This document shows positions 6,567 through 7,940 of a stretch of DNA of 7,940 bases, in pieces. A model generated the notes under the pieces. It was not told the DNA's origin. It was given only the letters and a program-made list of their open reading frames with translations, and made no database searches. Both the position numbers and the translations under genes were made by a program. Numbering within the stretch: the stretch's first letter is position 1; the number at the start of each line of letters is the position of its first letter. This DNA comes from Oscillospiraceae bacterium (GTDB lineage Bacteria > Bacillota > Clostridia > Oscillospirales > Ruminococcaceae): assembly GCA_900768675.1 (NCBI GenBank), contig CAAGDT010000084.1, forward strand, positions 1 through 7,940, read 5' to 3'.

Positions 6567-7211
6567 TTATTTGAGGTTTTTGATAGCGGTGGAAAGTGGC
6601 TTGTAGATGAAGAAGACTATTGCGGAGTCTATGGCGAACTTCAGCAGCGTAAAGGGGGCGTTGAACCAGATAAGGGCGTCCCAGAGACTGCCTACGCCGC
6701 CGTTAAGCTGACGGTACATATCAATTATAACGTCAATGGGCAGGAAGCTGGTATAGAAGGGGTAGGATATGTAGTAGTTCACGAAAATGCTGAGAACTGC
6801 CGCAACAAGGGAGCCTATTGCCATAGCTATAAGAGCGGTTTTCTTGGTGGGCTTAAGCTTGTAGATAATTCCTGCGGGCAGCACCATGCATACGCCGAGA
6901 ATGAAGTTGCAAAGCTCGCCTACGCCTACGGAGTTGGTTGTAGTAAGGTGGATTACGTTCTTGATAAGGCATACTGCCACACCCGAAACCGGCGAAACCA
7001 AGAAGGTCGCTAAAATTGCGGGCAGGTCCGAAAAGTCGAACTTTACGAACTCGGGAATTAAAAAGGGTATCGGGAACTCGAAGAACTGGAGTACCGTAGC
7101 TATCGCCGCAAGTATTGCGGTTATGGTTATAAAACGGATTCCTGCTCTCGTTTTTGCCTTTGCGGAAACGTTCTCCGCTGTTTTTTCTGGTGCCTTGATT
7201 TCTGTTGACAT
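6567..7211 (-). CDS. ribU: ECF transporter S-component, riboflavin-specific (RibU type)
   Basis: A 214-residue integral membrane protein with about six hydrophobic segments (roughly 25-45, 62-83, 98-118, 124-148, 155-165 region and 178-205). KFDFSDLPAIL (57-67), the following VSGVAVCLIKNVIHL, and GELCNFILGVCMVLPAGIIY (98-117) are typical of RibU S-components, which bind riboflavin and dock with the shared EcfA/A'/T energising module. The ECF module is not in this window. The start chosen is the ATG at 7211 with AAAGGA 7 bases upstream. The frame is open a further 31 codons to an ATG inside the FMN aptamer, but that ATG lacks a ribosome binding site and the extension would cross the regulatory hairpin. 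The residues before 25 are polar and lysine-rich, as in other S-components. The FMN riboswitch upstream strongly supports riboflavin or FMN as the ligand. Confidence 0.93.
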   Translation of the reverse strand: MSTEIKAPEKTAENVSAKAKTRAGIRFITITAILAAIATVLQFFEFPIPFLIPEFVKFDFSDLPAILATFLVSPVSGVAVCLIKNVIHLTTTNSVGVGELCNFILGVCMVLPAGIIYKLKPTKKTALIAMAIGSLVAAVLSIFVNYYISYPFYTSFLPIDVIIDMYRQLNGGVGSLWDALIWFNAPFTLLKFAIDSAIVFFIYKPLSTAIKNLK

Positions 7212-7229
7212 AAAAAAGTCCTTTCCCCA

Positions 7230-7271
7230 GGGGAAACAAGAAGCCCCGACCGCAGAAAATGCAGTCAGGGC
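7230..7271 (-). terminator. Riboswitch expression platform: regulated intrinsic terminator
   Basis: On the minus strand a 12-bp stem (arms 7260-7271 and 7243-7254, two G-U pairs, 5-base loop) is followed by TTCTTGTTT. It lies between the FMN aptamer and the transporter gene, as expected for transcription attenuation. The outer part of its left arm plus one flanking base on each side (7265-7272, minus-strand CGCCCTGA apart from the stem boundary) is perfectly complementary to TCAGGGCG at the 5' side of the aptamer (7388-7395). Pairing of those two would break both P1 and the terminator. FMN binding stabilises P1 and should therefore favour termination. The U-tract is imperfect, so some translational control is possible. 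Confidence 0.8.
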
Positions 7272-7297
7272 GCAAAGACATATAGCCTTACCTGTTT

Positions 7298-7398
7298 CTT
7301 TCATCCGGACTATACCGTCGGTTTCGGAATTTCACCGAATCAACCAAAAAGGCTCGTGGACTTTACCACCGGTGGAGAATTGCACTCCGCCCTGAAAC
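7298..7398 (-). promoter_or_regulatory. FMN riboswitch (RFN element) aptamer
   Basis: Read on the minus strand, this segment carries the conserved parts of the RFN element in order. Closing stem P1 is TTTCA (7394-7398 side) with TGAAA (7299-7303). Next come the hairpin with GGAG and CTCC, the ACCGG junction, the GTGG/CCAC hairpin followed by CGAGCC, the TTCGG/CCGAA hairpin, then ACCGACGGTATAGTCCGGATGA. RFN elements bind flavin mononucleotide and shut down riboflavin synthesis or uptake genes. The downstream gene is a RibU-type transporter, which fits. The ATG within the terminal GGATGAAA is a conserved aptamer piece and not a start codon. Confidence 0.96.
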
Positions 7399-7417
7399 AT
7401 AATAAAATTTGATTTTC

Positions 7418-7434
7418 CGAAACTAATAGTTTCG
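7418..7434. repeat. Perfect palindrome between the CD1247-type gene and the FMN riboswitch
   Basis: CGAAACTAATAGTTTCG consists of 8-base arms around a single central A. It starts 1 base after the stop codon of the CD1247-type gene and ends about 20 bases before the riboswitch aptamer. As RNA it would form a 7-bp hairpin with a 3-base loop, but no clear run of U follows on the minus strand. It may be a weak terminator for the efp operon or an operator for the riboswitch transcript. No convincing sigma-A promoter was found between this site and the aptamer, so readthrough from the efp side is also possible. Confidence 0.6.
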
Positions 7435-7435
7435 A

Positions 7436-7867
7436 TTATTCATGACAGCCGCAGTCGCAGTCATCGAGTGCGCTTAAATCAAATTCAAGCTTCTCGCCGC
7501 AGTTGGGGCAGTCAATAGAACCGGAAGAAATAACGTCAAAGTCTGTTGTGATTGTGTTGTTGCAGTTGGGGCATGTAATCTCGTACATATCGTCCTCGTC
7601 GTCGCAGCAGCAGTCATCATCGCAGCAGCAGTCCTCTTCTTCGCCGTAAACCTCGTCCTCAAGGTCGTAAACTGCCTCTTCAACGTCGTTTACAACGTCT
7701 GTAAGGTCGGCAAGGTCGGAGTCGATATCCTCGATATTAACGGCAATATCGCCGAGAACGTCGATAATAGCGGCAATAATCTTGCCTTCGGCTGTGGATT
7801 CGTCAACCTTGAGTCCTTCTGCAAGACCCTTGATGTAGGATACCTTTTCAGCAATAGTCATGTCCAT
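7436..7867 (-). CDS. CD1247-type acidic, cysteine-rich zinc-ribbon-like protein
   Basis: A 143-residue soluble protein of unknown function. The N-terminal 40 residues (EKVSYIKGLAEGLKVDESTA, then EGKIIAAIIDVLGDIA) match my memory of the CD1247 N-terminal domain of Clostridia. Residues 44-78 are a very acidic, probably helical segment with no cysteines. Then come two CCC clusters (80-82 and 86-88) set in aspartates, two CPNC knuckles (99-102 and 120-123) that look like a four-Cys zinc ribbon, and a C-terminal tail with C137, C139, C141 and H142. The start is fixed by AAAGGAGG at 7876-7883, 8 bases before the ATG. It lies directly after efp, an arrangement I believe recurs in Clostridia. The zinc ribbon is a safe inference; a metal-binding role for the CCC clusters and tail is suggested by composition only. 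The biological role is not known. Confidence 0.85.
   Translation of the reverse strand: MDMTIAEKVSYIKGLAEGLKVDESTAEGKIIAAIIDVLGDIAVNIEDIDSDLADLTDVVNDVEEAVYDLEDEVYGEEEDCCCDDDCCCDDEDDMYEITCPNCNNTITTDFDVISSGSIDCPNCGEKLEFDLSALDDCDCGCHE
7602..7637 (-). repeat. 18-bp tandem duplication encoding the two CCC clusters
   Basis: Two adjacent 18-base copies (7602-7619 and 7620-7637) agree at 16 of 18 positions. Each encodes three consecutive cysteines plus acidic residues, so the protein reads roughly CCC-DDD-CCC-DD. The period is a multiple of three, so gain or loss of a unit would keep the frame. It sits inside the CD1247-type gene between the acidic segment and the first CPNC knuckle. Confidence 0.8.
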
Positions 7868-7890
7868 AGTAATATCCTCCTTTAAAAGAA

Positions 7891-7940
7891 TTACTTGTTT
7901 GCACGCTCCATATATTCGCCTGTTCTTGTATCAATTCTGA
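7891..7940 (-). CDS. efp: Elongation factor P, C-terminal end only (partial)
   Basis: Only the last 15 codons and the TAA stop lie in the window; the rest of the gene is beyond the right edge. The readable peptide is RIDTRTGEYMERANK. The string IDTRTGEY followed by a short basic tail is the characteristic end of the third OB-like domain of bacterial elongation factor P, which relieves ribosome stalling at consecutive prolines. The match is short but very specific. The stop codon is 23 bases before the start of the next gene on the same strand, and the Shine-Dalgarno of that gene lies in the gap, so the two are probably cotranscribed. Nothing can be said about the lysine modification loop, which is outside the window. 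Confidence 0.82.
   Translation of the reverse strand, partial: RIDTRTGEYMERANK

Noticed and set aside
6886..7395. Plus-strand open frame antisense to ribU and the riboswitch
   Set aside because: It is the shadow of the ribU frame and of the conserved aptamer; it has no Shine-Dalgarno and no recognisable domain.
7399..7404. TATTAT as the -10 box for the ribU leader
   Set aside because: Transcription would begin inside the P1 stem of the aptamer, and no -35 box is found at the right distance.
7602..7637. Start of a CRISPR array or simple CAG microsatellite
   Set aside because: There are only two short adjacent units without spacers, and they encode an in-frame cysteine motif in a real gene.

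Overview
The window looks like a chromosomal segment of an anaerobic Firmicute of class Clostridia, most likely Ruminococcus-like. The reasons are the gene families present (an EF-P gene followed by a CD1247-type cysteine protein, a RibU-type ECF S-component under an FMN riboswitch, and a MoxR/DUF58/transglutaminase cluster), strong AGGAGG-like ribosome binding sites and moderate GC content. The genus is an inference; no rRNA or other marker is present. All six complete genes and one partial gene lie on the minus strand, so transcription runs from right to left.

Right end (7940 to 7436): the last 15 codons of efp (elongation factor P) are followed after 23 bases by a 143-residue acidic, cysteine-rich protein of the CD1247 type. 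It has two CPNC knuckles, two CCC clusters encoded by an 18-bp tandem duplication, and a Cys-Asp-Cys-Gly-Cys-His tail.

Middle right (7434 to 6526): a short palindrome, then a complete FMN riboswitch (RFN element), its terminator hairpin, and a 214-residue riboflavin transporter S-component (RibU type) closed by a strong intrinsic terminator. An 8-nt segment at the 5' side of the aptamer is perfectly complementary to the outer left arm of the terminator, which gives a visible ON/OFF switch. The reading frame stays open from the riboswitch into the gene, so an automatic start call would be 31 codons too long.

Middle (about 6525 to 6057): about 470 bases with no convincing gene. It holds a twin hairpin resembling a dispersed palindromic repeat, GA-rich low-complexity tracts, and one of two near-identical A/T-rich direct repeats. 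The other copy abuts the -35 box of the next promoter.

Left two-thirds (6056 to 1140): a three-gene operon, moxR, DUF58 and a TgpA-like membrane transglutaminase, from one strong sigma-A-type promoter with extended -10. Gene junctions are overlapping or 9 bases apart. This is the same layout as Bacillus subtilis yeaC-yeaD-yebA. An AAA+ ATPase, a DUF58 membrane adaptor and a membrane-anchored Cys-His-Asp transglutaminase-like enzyme presumably work together at the cell envelope; the substrate is unknown.

Left end (1133 to 1): a DHH/DHHA1 phosphoesterase gene has its own promoter, whose -35 box starts 6 bases after the transglutaminase stop codon, and ends in a perfect hairpin. Beyond it, bases 1-84 are non-coding but fold into two adjacent hairpins. 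This may be the start of an RNA element for the next gene outside the window; it was not matched to any riboswitch class I can recall.
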